This document shows positions 25,512 through 33,502 of a stretch of DNA of 64,000 nt, in pieces (positions within the stretch are counted from its first letter, which is position 1; the number at the start of each line of letters is the position of its first letter). The notes under the pieces are model-generated. The model worked only from the letters and a program-made list of their open reading frames with translations, made no database searches and was not told the DNA's origin. The DNA lies in contig DDYY01000011.1 in assembly GCA_002346225.1 (NCBI GenBank), positions 7,579 to 71,578 on the forward strand, in the 5' to 3' direction. A program made the position numbers and the translations under genes. The DNA comes from Bacteroidetes bacterium UBA3022 (GTDB lineage Bacteria; Bacteroidota; Bacteroidia; Chitinophagales; BACL12).

Positions 25512-26902
25512 TACCAGCCATAGGTAGGAGTTTCCAAAGAAATATTTTCGTCACCGGGTTGATAGCGCATATAGGTTATGATGAATTGCAACATCTCATT
25601 GGTTGTTTTCATGCTTTCCCAGGGGTGCGCTCTCTCCACAATGATTTGAGGTGGAACGTAGGGATTGTTGGGGTTATCGGCCGTATTATCGAAAGTAGCT
25701 TCGACCACTATTTCTGAGCCAGCAGGTATCTTCATCACCTTTTCAAATGTATAGAAATACTGCCAGCGAAAATCCCACTTGGGTATCTTAATCAATCGGA
25801 TGGTGTCGCCTCGCGGCGTTAGTGCATATGCCAGGAATGATTTTCCCAGCAGGTGCATATGCGGGTTGACGGTAAGCAGCGACATATCTTCCTGTACCTT
25901 ATAGCGGGTCGTGAAGGTGCTGATACTACCGGCGGGAATGACCAGCCTGGGCTCAATGGGTGTTTCTCCCAGGGAACCCATCAACAGCTCATAAGTAGGG
26001 CGGGTAGGAGGGGTATTGGTGAAGAAGATGTTGAAGTAAGAACCATCATCTACCGTATCGACAGGTGAGGGTCCATAGTGGAGATCATTGATAAAAAACG
26101 CATTGGTTTGTCCCATCTGATAACCGCCAATTCCCTCGGGGTATAAAGCCGGCGACACTCCGGGAAGGTAATTACATACCAGGGGCGTCATAGTGGGATA
26201 GGTGCCGTCGTCATTTTTATTGTTCATTCTGTCATTCACCGATTCGGCAGTAAGCGTGAGGTCTGTTGGAATGACTTTCTCACCTCTTGTTACATTGCTT
26301 TTTGCACCCGGGCGGTAGACAATGAGATTGGCATTCATATGGTGCAGCAACTTCTTGTTGCCGGGAATGAATTCAATGGTTTTGATAAAATGGGGCTCAT
26401 CAGATTCGAAAGGCACCTTTACCAGAAAAAAATGATCATCGTTATTGCCTTTAATCGAGATGGTTTCGGAAAACGGCACTACCATGTCAGGCTGTCCAAT
26501 CATGGAGCCTTTGGGGAAGGTGGGTAGTTCGGGTAGGTTGGTGGTATCTCCCGGCGGACATCCCGCTGCCACCCAATCTGCCAGCAGTTGTTTTTGTTCT
26601 GCACTGAGCTGTCGTTCGTCTTTAAAATGACTGTATTCCGGATCGGCGGGCCAGGGCGGCATGTATCCACTTTGTGTTACCTTGACAATGGTTTTGGCTT
26701 TTCGCAAGGCATCTGAATAACTGATAAGCGAGAAAGGACCGGGTGCATCCGGTCGGTGACATGGGGTGCAGTTTTCATACAGCAGACCGGCAATGTCCTT
26801 GCTGAATGTAGGCGGCGTAGTATCTGTCGCCTTTTTTTTACAGCCGATAACTGCCACAATCAGGCCCATCAAGACCAGGGTAGTTAATAGATAATTTCTC
26901 AT
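25511..26902 (-). CDS. Lipoprotein with cytochrome c motif and copper type II monooxygenase-like (PHM) domains
   Basis: 463 residues. A lipoprotein signal ends in AVIGC (Cys21). A single c-type heme site CTPCH (Cys45-His49) lies in an N-terminal cytochrome-like domain whose possible distal Met ligand is in YMPPWP. The two halves of a peptidylglycine monooxygenase-like copper fold follow. His187-His188 (LLHHMN) and His275 (NDLHYG) fit the CuH site; His348-x-His350 (NPHMHLLGK) and Met437 (TNEML) fit the CuM site. The known ligand pattern therefore looks intact, which implies a redox enzyme at the cell surface. The substrate is unknown. The ATG at 26902 overlaps the redoxin stop (ATGA); an upstream TTG is less likely. 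Confidence 0.78.
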   Translation of the reverse strand: MRNYLLTTLVLMGLIVAVIGCKKKATDTTPPTFSKDIAGLLYENCTPCHRPDAPGPFSLISYSDALRKAKTIVKVTQSGYMPPWPADPEYSHFKDERQLSAEQKQLLADWVAAGCPPGDTTNLPELPTFPKGSMIGQPDMVVPFSETISIKGNNDDHFFLVKVPFESDEPHFIKTIEFIPGNKKLLHHMNANLIVYRPGAKSNVTRGEKVIPTDLTLTAESVNDRMNNKNDDGTYPTMTPLVCNYLPGVSPALYPEGIGGYQMGQTNAFFINDLHYGPSPVDTVDDGSYFNIFFTNTPPTRPTYELLMGSLGETPIEPRLVIPAGSISTFTTRYKVQEDMSLLTVNPHMHLLGKSFLAYALTPRGDTIRLIKIPKWDFRWQYFYTFEKVMKIPAGSEIVVEATFDNTADNPNNPYVPPQIIVERAHPWESMKTTNEMLQFIITYMRYQPGDENISLETPTYGW

Positions 26903-27468
26903 TCTATAAAGCAACCTACAGGTTTAGTTTGTCGGTAGGGAACAGGGCGTTCATCCTGCACCGCTGCCAATACATCACGAAGATAGAATTCTGTAACTAC
27001 TTCCCGTTTTACTCCCAGGTCCACTGCCCAGTTATCGATAGCGCCGGAATAGAGGATGGCTCCGCTGCTGTCTATCACAAAGACTTCAGGCGTAACGGTA
27101 GCCCCCAGTAGCCTGGTAAGGTCCTGTTGCGGGTCCAGCAATACCGGTAATTGTAGTTGGTAATCTTTCAAAAAGCGAGATATTTCCGCATCGCTGAAAT
27201 AGGTGCCGGAGACGCAGCCATAAAAAGGCATACCGGGAGCAGCATACATTGCCGACAATTCATTTAAGGTTAGACAGTAGTTTTCACTCAGTGGACACTG
27301 GGGTGCCAGGAAAACTATAATTGTTGCCTGGTTGTCCCGGAAGGAAGCGCCACTAAGCACCCCTTCTTTCCCAAAAAACGGCATGCTGACATCTTCAAGG
27401 GTTGCGGGAGTGGACTCATGACAGCTCATGAAGAAAAATAATACCCCAAATCCGGCAGCCCACTTCAT
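26899..27468 (-). CDS. Redoxin-family lipoprotein (thioredoxin fold)
   Basis: 189 residues. A short lipoprotein signal (FFFMSC, Cys16) precedes an AhpC/TSA-type thioredoxin fold. The active-site segment is FLAPQCPLSENYC, with Cys58 and Cys65 but no CxxC. The cis-Pro region is TVTPEVFVID. The C-terminus ends in KPVGCFIE with another Cys. The conserved block GAIDNWAVDLGVKR is shared with redoxins that occur fused or next to cytochrome c/copper monooxygenase proteins. It is therefore a likely electron or copper partner of the protein encoded immediately downstream. It is coupled to the arginase-like gene by a 1-nt TAATG overlap. Confidence 0.8.
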   Translation of the reverse strand: MKWAAGFGVLFFFMSCHESTPATLEDVSMPFFGKEGVLSGASFRDNQATIIVFLAPQCPLSENYCLTLNELSAMYAAPGMPFYGCVSGTYFSDAEISRFLKDYQLQLPVLLDPQQDLTRLLGATVTPEVFVIDSSGAILYSGAIDNWAVDLGVKREVVTEFYLRDVLAAVQDERPVPYRQTKPVGCFIE

Positions 27469-28508
27469 TATTTTTTATTGCTTTTCAACATCAGGTTACA
27501 CAACTTATACAACAGGCGAACACCCACATTCGCATCCCATTCATCATCTCCGGGAGCAACTTCCACCAGGTCCAGCCCTATAATGGTCTTGCCGTCTTTC
27601 AGTAATTCCTTAATCAGGTATTGCACCTGGGCAACATCCATTCCCCCTGCTACAGGGGTGCCTGTGTTGGGACAAAGGCTCGGTTGGAGTCCGTCGATAT
27701 CAAAACTGATATAAACTTTCTGAGGCAGCTTTTCTACAATAGACCTGCATACCTGTTGCCAGGTTGCACCTTCAAACTGAGCATCTCTCAAATCCTGGTC
27801 GAAGAATGCATGAATTCTTTTTTCATTTCTGATGAGGTCCATTTCCTCTTCGCATACATCCCTTAATCCCACCTGCACCAGGCTGTTGATTTGAGGAATA
27901 GACAGTGCATTGTACATAATGGATGCATGCGACCATTTAAAACCTTCGTATGCGTTGCGCAGATCGGCATGGGCATCTATTTGAAGTATGCCAAATTCAC
28001 TGTGTCGCATAGCCAGTGCCTGTATCAGTCCCAATGGAGTGCTGTGGTCGCCACCGAGCAAACAGGGAAGTTTACCTTGCTCCATGATTTCTGAGCACTG
28101 TTCAAAGACCCATTTCCTGAGGGCATCACCGGCTTCATTGATTTCTTCCAGCACTTCTGCAGAGCCGCTGCCCCCTGCTTCGAGCAATCGGATATGTTCA
28201 GCGGCTTTGGCACGCAAGAGCTTGCTGCGCCTGCTCCATTCTTCAGAAATCCCCAGCATAAAGATGCCATGTTGCCAGGCATTGGGAAGGTCGGTATCAT
28301 AGAGATCTACCTGAGTAGATGCCGCCAACATTGCCGCCGGACCTTTGGCTGTTCCCGGGCTGTAGGAAACGGTAACCTCCCATGGAACAGGCAATACAAT
28401 CACTTCACTCTCTTCGTAGTTAAAGGGAAGCCCAAAAAGGTTTCCGTTGTCCACACCGATTCCATTTACATCGAAATCGGCTATTTTCTGGCGTTTGCGC
28501 TCGTTCAT
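27468..28508 (-). CDS. Arginase/agmatinase/formimidoylglutamase family hydrolase
   Basis: 346 residues of the ureohydrolase fold with a dinuclear Mn site. Ligands are visible: His155 (GGDHSTPLG), Asp178/His180/Asp182 (IDAHADLR) and Asp270/Asp272 (SFDIDGL). It hydrolyses a guanidino or formimino compound such as arginine, agmatine or formiminoglutamate; which one is not decided by these motifs. The frame can be extended to a TTG at 28607. The ATG at 28508 is favoured because MNERKRQKIADFD aligns with family N-termini and a -7 box (TATCTTTA) ends 4 nt before it. It is first gene of the six-gene operon down to 21668. Confidence 0.85.
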   Translation of the reverse strand: MNERKRQKIADFDVNGIGVDNGNLFGLPFNYEESEVIVLPVPWEVTVSYSPGTAKGPAAMLAASTQVDLYDTDLPNAWQHGIFMLGISEEWSRRSKLLRAKAAEHIRLLEAGGSGSAEVLEEINEAGDALRKWVFEQCSEIMEQGKLPCLLGGDHSTPLGLIQALAMRHSEFGILQIDAHADLRNAYEGFKWSHASIMYNALSIPQINSLVQVGLRDVCEEEMDLIRNEKRIHAFFDQDLRDAQFEGATWQQVCRSIVEKLPQKVYISFDIDGLQPSLCPNTGTPVAGGMDVAQVQYLIKELLKDGKTIIGLDLVEVAPGDDEWDANVGVRLLYKLCNLMLKSNKK

Positions 28509-28512
28509 GGCA

Positions 28513-28520
28513 TAAAGATA
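28513..28520 (-). promoter_or_regulatory. Promoter -7 box (TATCTTTA) of the arginase-flippase operon
   Basis: One mismatch to TAnnTTTG, 4 nt before the ATG at 28508. It predicts transcription starting at or within 1-2 nt of the start codon. The -33 element is unclear. Confidence 0.45.
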
Positions 28521-28631
28521 AGGGTAAAGCGAAGCAATTCCGGCCCAATAGCTAGGGTAGGTGAACAAAGCAGGAGGGGCGACGTTGAAGCTATTTAGAA
28601 TCGACAAGCTTACTTATCTTCAAATTTGCAA

Positions 28632-29045
28632 ATGCTTAGAGAATCCAATTTTCTGAAAGTAGTCAACAAGGCACACTACCCATTCCTTATGTCGGGGGTG
28701 CTGTTATCTTTGGCCGTATTCATGCTGCTGGTCATAACCCTGTTCGGAGGTGGTTCTGATTTGATTGTAATGGCTGGGGGCACCGAACTTTTCCTGTACC
28801 TGTTGGCTAACTCTATGAGTGCACTGGTAGTAGTAAATCTGGAGCGGTTCATCGGGCGGTGTGTACTTGCTTATCTTACCAACCTGCTGGCACTGGCTTT
28901 GATCATTGCGCTTTTCAGCGGAGGTATACCTGAGGACCTGAAAGAAACCTATCCTGTATACCTTGCATTAATCGTTAGTTTTGGTCTTTCTTTGGCCGTT
29001 ATTATTCTTATTCGGCAGGTTTTATCAATTTTGAAGGAAAAATAA
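28632..29045 (+). CDS. Small integral membrane protein of unknown function
   Basis: 137 residues with four predicted membrane helices (about 17-42, 49-67, 74-95 and 106-128) and a charged N-terminus (MLRESNFLKVVNK). No family recognised. The frame begins with TTG at 28626, but the ATG at 28632 is two codons on. A CAAATTTG box (28621-28628) just before it resembles a -7 element. The short asparaginase gene starts 3 nt after its stop, so the two are surely co-transcribed. Confidence 0.7.
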   Translation: MLRESNFLKVVNKAHYPFLMSGVLLSLAVFMLLVITLFGGGSDLIVMAGGTELFLYLLANSMSALVVVNLERFIGRCVLAYLTNLLALALIIALFSGGIPEDLKETYPVYLALIVSFGLSLAVIILIRQVLSILKEK

Positions 29046-29048
29046 GAT

Positions 29049-29543
29049 TTGAGTAAAGGCATTTCCATATTTGTAACCGGCGGAACTTTCGACAAGGAAT
29101 ATGATGAAATACACGGTAAGCTGTATTTTAAGGAAACCCACCTTCAGGAAATCCTGAACCTCGGCCGGTGTACTATTCCCGTTAATATTATTACCCTGAT
29201 GATGATTGATAGCCTGCAGATGACAGCAGGACATCGCAACAGAATCATGCAGTCATGTCTTCAATGTCCGGATAATAGGATTATCATCACGCATGGCACT
29301 GATACCATGGTGGAAACAGGCAGGGTGCTGGCAGAGGCAGGCATAGAAAAAACCATTGTTCTGACAGGAGCTATGATACCTTATAAGTTCGGTAGTTCCG
29401 ATGGATTATTTAACATGGGATGCGCACTATCCTTTGTGCAGACACTACCTGTTGGTGTTTACATCACGATGAACGGAAGGTACTTCCTTTGGGATAATGT
29501 GCGGAAAAACCGTCAGTCAGGAATATTTGAAACCATTAACTGA
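29049..29543 (+). CDS. Short asparaginase-domain protein (N-terminal domain only), TTG start
   Basis: 164 residues matching only the N-terminal domain of type I/II L-asparaginases. The first catalytic Thr lies in VTGGTFDKEYDE and the second in THGTDTMVETG. The C-terminal domain is absent, and the protein ends naturally at GIFETIN. Short forms of this kind are known in Bacteroidota, so this is probably not a truncation. Activity on asparagine is uncertain, because the active site of the long enzymes is completed across subunits. The only start that keeps the SIFVTGGTFD strand is TTG at 29049. The stop overlaps the convergent receiver gene by 8 nt. Confidence 0.8.
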   Translation: MSKGISIFVTGGTFDKEYDEIHGKLYFKETHLQEILNLGRCTIPVNIITLMMIDSLQMTAGHRNRIMQSCLQCPDNRIIITHGTDTMVETGRVLAEAGIEKTIVLTGAMIPYKFGSSDGLFNMGCALSFVQTLPVGVYITMNGRYFLWDNVRKNRQSGIFETIN

Positions 29544-30036
29544 TTCTACCCGTAAGGTACATGTAGAAGGAGAACAGTATAATAATGGTGATTCCACCAA
29601 TAAGAATTTTATTTATACGTTTGTAGTTCCCGTTACTCCTGATAACTGAACGATGTTTGAAAAGCCTTTCAATGGCATTTTCCGTGCGAACAAAGCTGGT
29701 TTCATTCTTCACAACGTAGTCGTAAGCGCCTGCCCGCATACATTCCACAGCCACATCAATCTTATCCTGACCGGATATCATGATAACATAGGTATCGGGA
29801 TATTCTTTCGTAATGAATTCTAAAATCTGGATACCGTTCCTTGCGGTTTTGTCGACAGCATCAAGGTGGTAATCCAAAATGACTATACCGGGTTTTTTAT
29901 CCATGTTTTCGGCACAGGCTTCACCGGTATTATACATATGAATTTCAAAGTTGGGATAGGCAGTTTGCAGATGGTCCTGCATCATCTGAGCGTGCATAGG
30001 CTCGTCGTCAACAATAAATACGATTTCCTTGTCCAT
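29536..30036 (-). CDS. Response-regulator receiver protein with a C-terminal membrane segment
   Basis: 166 residues. A complete receiver domain (3-125) contains the acidic pair in VDDEP, phospho-acceptor Asp55 (VILDYHL), the Ser in MISGQ and Lys110 (YVVKN). It carries no DNA-binding or enzymatic output. Residues 143-162 (ILIGGITIIILFSFYMYLTG) form a membrane helix. Tethering a receiver to the membrane by its C-terminus is unusual. The open frame reaches 30084, but the ATG at 30036 begins the domain cleanly. It is last gene of the kinase-HPt-receiver operon and is probably the terminal phosphate acceptor. Confidence 0.85.
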   Translation of the reverse strand: MDKEIVFIVDDEPMHAQMMQDHLQTAYPNFEIHMYNTGEACAENMDKKPGIVILDYHLDAVDKTARNGIQILEFITKEYPDTYVIMISGQDKIDVAVECMRAGAYDYVVKNETSFVRTENAIERLFKHRSVIRSNGNYKRINKILIGGITIIILFSFYMYLTGRIS

Positions 30037-30058
30037 GGTTGTTTTTTGCTTTACAATA

Positions 30059-30415
30059 TTAGTTTGAATTTTTAATAACATCATTCAATTCCTCGAAGGC
30101 AACAGCGCAGGTTGCCTCCACTTCTTTTATCAATGCAGCGATTACTTCGGGTTTCTTTCCCGTTTCTGCATATTCTTCAATCCGGACAATGCTTTCATGA
30201 ATGGTTTCTATACCCATGTAACCCAGTTGCGGCTTCAGTGAATGGGCAGTAGTTTTTAAACCTTTAAAATCACCTGCTGCCAACTGGCTGTTCATTTGCT
30301 TCAGGGTGTCCGGTGCGGACTGCAGGAACATATTGATGTATTTCGCAATTTTAACAGGATTGTTCTGCGTGAAGGAACGCAGGAATTCCACATTGATCAC
30401 CTTGTAATCTTTCAT
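30059..30415 (-). CDS. Histidine phosphotransfer (HPt) domain protein
   Basis: A 118-residue single-domain four-helix HPt protein. The phosphorylatable His58 lies in TTAHSLKPQLGYMG, the HPt consensus. It should shuttle phosphate between the receiver of the hybrid kinase upstream and the stand-alone receiver downstream. The start is 6 nt after the kinase stop and its stop lies 22 nt before the receiver ATG, so all three form one operon. Confidence 0.88.
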   Translation of the reverse strand: MKDYKVINVEFLRSFTQNNPVKIAKYINMFLQSAPDTLKQMNSQLAAGDFKGLKTTAHSLKPQLGYMGIETIHESIVRIEEYAETGKKPEVIAALIKEVEATCAVAFEELNDVIKNSN

Positions 30416-30421
30416 ATTGGT

Positions 30422-31729
30422 TCAATGATTAATATTCTTTGAAATGGTTTCCATCAATTCCTCTGGATTGAAAGGTTTTCCCACAAACGCATTCATGCCA
30501 CATTCGAAACACTTGTCTACCTCAGCCTTGATGACACTTGCCGTCATCGCAATAATAGGAATACTATTTATTTTTTCGTCATTGTAGCTGCGAATTAATT
30601 TTGTCGCTTCATAGCCATCCATTTCAGGCATTTGAATATCCATCAATATGATATCATAGGTATTGCGAATGGCCAGCTCCACAGCTGCTTTTCCATTGAC
30701 AGCCACATCGATAACAGCCCCCGGTATCATTTCTTCTAATGTATCAACGGCTACCATCTTATTGAATTCATTGTCTTCTGCCAACAGAATGCGCAAATTA
30801 GATAATGATGCTTTTACATCGCTATGCGTTTTGTGGTCAGTATCAGTTGGTGCTGTCGTTGCATGCTGATAGGGTATAACGAAACTGAAAACGCTGCCCT
30901 TATTCATTTCGCTTTCTACTTCAATGCGACCTCCCTGGAGTTCTATCAGTCGTTTACAGATGGCCAGACCAAGGCCGGTGCCTCCGAACTTGCGTGTAGT
31001 GCTGGAAGATTCCTGCGTAAACATATTAAAGATGTGCTGCAGCTTGTCTTTGCTGATACCTATGCCTGTGTCGCTAACCGAAAACTTCAGTTGAATAGCT
31101 TTGTCATCCTGACTTTCCAGTTGGGTATGTATCAACACCTTGCCCTGATCGGTAAATTTGATGGCATTGCCTACCAGATTGATAAGCACCTGGTTCAGGC
31201 GGTAGGGGTCACCCTCCACGCGTTCGGGAACGTCAGGGTCTGTTTGAAAGTCAAGTTCCAGTCCTTTGGCCATGGCCTGAAAAAGCAGGGTGTTGACCAC
31301 TGTCTCTGTGCGTTCTTTGGGCGAAAAAACGATTTTTTCGAAGAGTATTTTGCCGGCTTCAATTTTCGATAAATCGAGGATGTCGTTGATGATTACCAGC
31401 AGGTTGTCAGATGATTCACTGATGGCATTCAGGTAGCGCAACTGGTCCTCCCTTGGATTTTTTTCGAGCAGGAGCCTCGTCATACCCAGTATGGCATTTA
31501 GTGGCGTTCTGATTTCATGGCTCATATTGGCCAGAAACTGTTCCTTGGCCTTTTCAGAGTTTTCGGCCCGCTCCATTTCCATCTCCAGTTCGGCAGTCTT
31601 TTCCTTCACTTTTTCCCTTAACCATCGCTGGGTTTCAGCCGACGCACGGATACTTCTTCTGATCAGAAAAATGATGGCAGATAATACAAGTAGCAGTAAA
31701 AAAACATCAATATACCAGGAGTTCAGCAC
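30422..31729 (-). CDS. Hybrid sensor histidine kinase without a periplasmic sensor domain
   Basis: 435 residues. One membrane helix (8-23) leads into a short coiled coil (35-65), then HisKA with His71 (MSHEIRTPLNAIL), HATPase_c with N box (Asn187 region), Asp220 (SDTGIGI) and GGTGLGLAI, and a C-terminal receiver with Asp364 (ILMDIQMPEMDG). There is almost nothing outside the membrane, so the signal must come from the membrane or cytosol. The start is GTG at 31729; no in-frame ATG is available before the helix. A perfect -7 box (TATATTTG) lies 67 nt upstream. It starts the phosphorelay operon. Confidence 0.88.
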   Translation of the reverse strand: MLNSWYIDVFLLLLVLSAIIFLIRRSIRASAETQRWLREKVKEKTAELEMEMERAENSEKAKEQFLANMSHEIRTPLNAILGMTRLLLEKNPREDQLRYLNAISESSDNLLVIINDILDLSKIEAGKILFEKIVFSPKERTETVVNTLLFQAMAKGLELDFQTDPDVPERVEGDPYRLNQVLINLVGNAIKFTDQGKVLIHTQLESQDDKAIQLKFSVSDTGIGISKDKLQHIFNMFTQESSSTTRKFGGTGLGLAICKRLIELQGGRIEVESEMNKGSVFSFVIPYQHATTAPTDTDHKTHSDVKASLSNLRILLAEDNEFNKMVAVDTLEEMIPGAVIDVAVNGKAAVELAIRNTYDIILMDIQMPEMDGYEATKLIRSYNDEKINSIPIIAMTASVIKAEVDKCFECGMNAFVGKPFNPEELMETISKNINH

Positions 31730-31796
31730 AGGGCATTTTTTGAATGAGGAGAATCGAATTTTACTTGTCTTGTTGCTATAACGCGTATAGTAGAGG

Positions 31797-31804
31797 CAAA
31801 TATA
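31797..31804 (-). promoter_or_regulatory. Promoter -7 box (TATATTTG) of the phosphorelay operon
   Basis: Perfect TAnnTTTG on the minus strand. A TTG at 31832-31830, spacer 25, is a weak -33 candidate. The predicted leader of about 60 nt overlaps the end of the intergenic gap after the TANGO2-like gene. Confidence 0.45.
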
Positions 31805-31811
31805 TTCGTTT

Positions 31812-32555
31812 TCAGGTGATTCTGAAGGTCAACCGGGTGTCGCCTTCGGGAATTACGCCCCATTCGAAGTAGTTGGTGTAGCGGTCCTTGTCGACATAGA
31901 TCAACGCAGTAGAGCGCGTTCCATAGCCTTCTGTGCTGATACAGATGGCAGACAGCTGTCTCTCCAGCGCCAGCGGCACTCCTGTAGAAGGCAGCTCTGC
32001 GGGATGTGCAAGTTCTTTGTCAGAAAATAGCTGTTGTAGCTTTTCTGGTGAAAACGCGCCCTGAATGTATTTTTTGAATCCTACTTTCGACTTTTTCAAC
32101 TTGGGCCATGGTGTATCCAGCAGCGCATTGCTCAGGCCATAAATGCCAGACTGCAGCTTTTTCCCTGTCATTTCCACATTGTTGAAATAGCGCAACTCCT
32201 CCTGGTCGCCATAGAAGAGATTGAAGCCATTGTAGCGGGCTCCGTGCTCCATGAGGTAGTCCTGCATAGCTTCGGGGTTGCGGACATTCTCGAGGTAATT
32301 CCGGACCAATTCTCCTCTCGAAGGCGCACTGCTAAGAAGCGCATCGGGATCGCGGTAGTTGGTAATAGCAGCGAAGTGGCCGGTTTCGCTGATGCCCATC
32401 CACATGCCTCCTTCCTGCAGGTCCTGTCCGCCGTAAATACCAGACTCCCATCTATGGAGACTGCGCGTCGGACGCTCGTGAAACTCGTCGCGATTGGCGA
32501 GAATTATCAGCGGGAAATCGGGGTGATGCTGCCAGGCAATATTGATCAGACACAT
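31812..32555 (-). CDS. NRDE/TANGO2 family protein
   Basis: 247 residues. The N-terminus MCLINIAW and the block ILANRDEFHERPT give the family its name (NRDE), and GGMWMGISETGHFAAITNYRDP follows. An Ntn-hydrolase-like fold is suggested by the Cys at position 2. The TANGO2 relatives of eukaryotes have been linked to heme or lipid handling, but the bacterial role is not established. It lies upstream of the kinase operon on the same strand, with a separate promoter between them. Confidence 0.88.
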   Translation of the reverse strand: MCLINIAWQHHPDFPLIILANRDEFHERPTRSLHRWESGIYGGQDLQEGGMWMGISETGHFAAITNYRDPDALLSSAPSRGELVRNYLENVRNPEAMQDYLMEHGARYNGFNLFYGDQEELRYFNNVEMTGKKLQSGIYGLSNALLDTPWPKLKKSKVGFKKYIQGAFSPEKLQQLFSDKELAHPAELPSTGVPLALERQLSAICISTEGYGTRSTALIYVDKDRYTNYFEWGVIPEGDTRLTFRIT

Positions 32556-32634
32556 AATTGTTGATTGCTGCTAAGGGAATAAAAGTAGGACATCTATAAC
32601 ACTCTGCCTGCTATGCTGGTTCAAAGTTGTTCTG

Positions 32635-32642
32635 TTACCTTT
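32635..32642 (+). promoter_or_regulatory. Possible -7 box (TACCTTTA) before the UbiA-like gene
   Basis: One mismatch to TAnnTTTG, 5 nt before the preferred GTG start at 32648. No -33 element seen. Confidence 0.3.
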
Positions 32643-32647
32643 ATTGT

Positions 32648-33502
32648 GTGAAGCTACTCCGCGCCATCGTTTACTCGAACCTCTGGATAGCCATAGGTGC
32701 GGTAGCAATGTGTCAGACGGGCTATTTGCTGCTGGGAGAATCGCTGCACTGGGATGCATTGACCTTGTTGATTTTTGTTGCCACCTGGTCGGTATACCTC
32801 TTGATTAGGCTGGCAGCTAAAAACCGCATCAGCCACTATACTCCGGACGATCGTTGGAATTTTTTTTTCCGCTACTACCGACTGATGGCAGTTGCCGTGG
32901 CCCTCGGATTTATCGCAATAGGCATTTTGTTTTTCTTCCTTCCCCGTCAGGTGCAGCTGGCGCTGGTTATCCCCGGTTTGATTTCCATACTGTATGGGCT
33001 GCCCTTGTTGGCAAAACGCGTGCGGTTAAGGGATATCAGCATCATAAAGATTTTTCTGATTGCCGGCGTATGGGCTTGTACATCCAGTGTGCTGCCTGCA
33101 GCCAATGCCGGAATAGCGCTTGCTTCAGGTGAGGTGGTAGCCTTGTTCATCGGACAGTTCTGTTTTATTCTCGCCATCACCCTGCCTTTTGATATTAAAG
33201 ATTTGGATATAGATGCCATCAGCAAGGTGCGCACCATTCCGTATTATCTAGGAAAAGAACTCAGCTACACGCTTTCATTTGTATTGCTGGTTGCTGCTGC
33301 GGGTATTCTGCAGTATCATCAAACAGTTATCATGCACCAGAGTCCGGGGGCTGGGGTGCCGGTGGGAGTGAGCATGTTCATTGCAGGATTGCTCATTCAT
33401 GCTTCACGGAAAGAAGCAGGAAACATGATTTACTTCTTTGCCATTGATGGCTGCATGCTCCTGCAGTTGCTGCTCATCTGGAGCTATGAGCAATGGGCGT
33501 AA
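32648..33502 (+). CDS. UbiA-like integral membrane protein lacking the first Asp-rich motif
   Basis: 284 residues with 8-9 membrane helices. The loop LPFDIKDLDIDAISKVRTIPYYLG matches the second Asp-rich motif and following segment of UbiA prenyltransferases. The corresponding first motif (NDxxD) is not visible: the equivalent loop reads WSVYLLIRLAAKNRISHYTPDD. It may be a divergent prenyltransferase or a non-catalytic relative. The longest frame starts with TTG at 32627; I prefer GTG at 32648, which opens KLLRAIVYSN and follows a -7-like box. Its stop abuts the convergent gene. Confidence 0.65.
   Translation: MKLLRAIVYSNLWIAIGAVAMCQTGYLLLGESLHWDALTLLIFVATWSVYLLIRLAAKNRISHYTPDDRWNFFFRYYRLMAVAVALGFIAIGILFFFLPRQVQLALVIPGLISILYGLPLLAKRVRLRDISIIKIFLIAGVWACTSSVLPAANAGIALASGEVVALFIGQFCFILAITLPFDIKDLDIDAISKVRTIPYYLGKELSYTLSFVLLVAAAGILQYHQTVIMHQSPGAGVPVGVSMFIAGLLIHASRKEAGNMIYFFAIDGCMLLQLLLIWSYEQWA

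Noticed and set aside
28509..28607. TTG-initiated extension of the arginase-family protein
   Set aside because: It overlaps the promoter box for the ATG at 28508 and adds sequence not expected at family N-termini.
30824..31372. 182-codon open frame opposite the hybrid kinase
   Set aside because: Overlaps the kinase ATPase and dimerisation domains on the other strand; composition is not protein-like.
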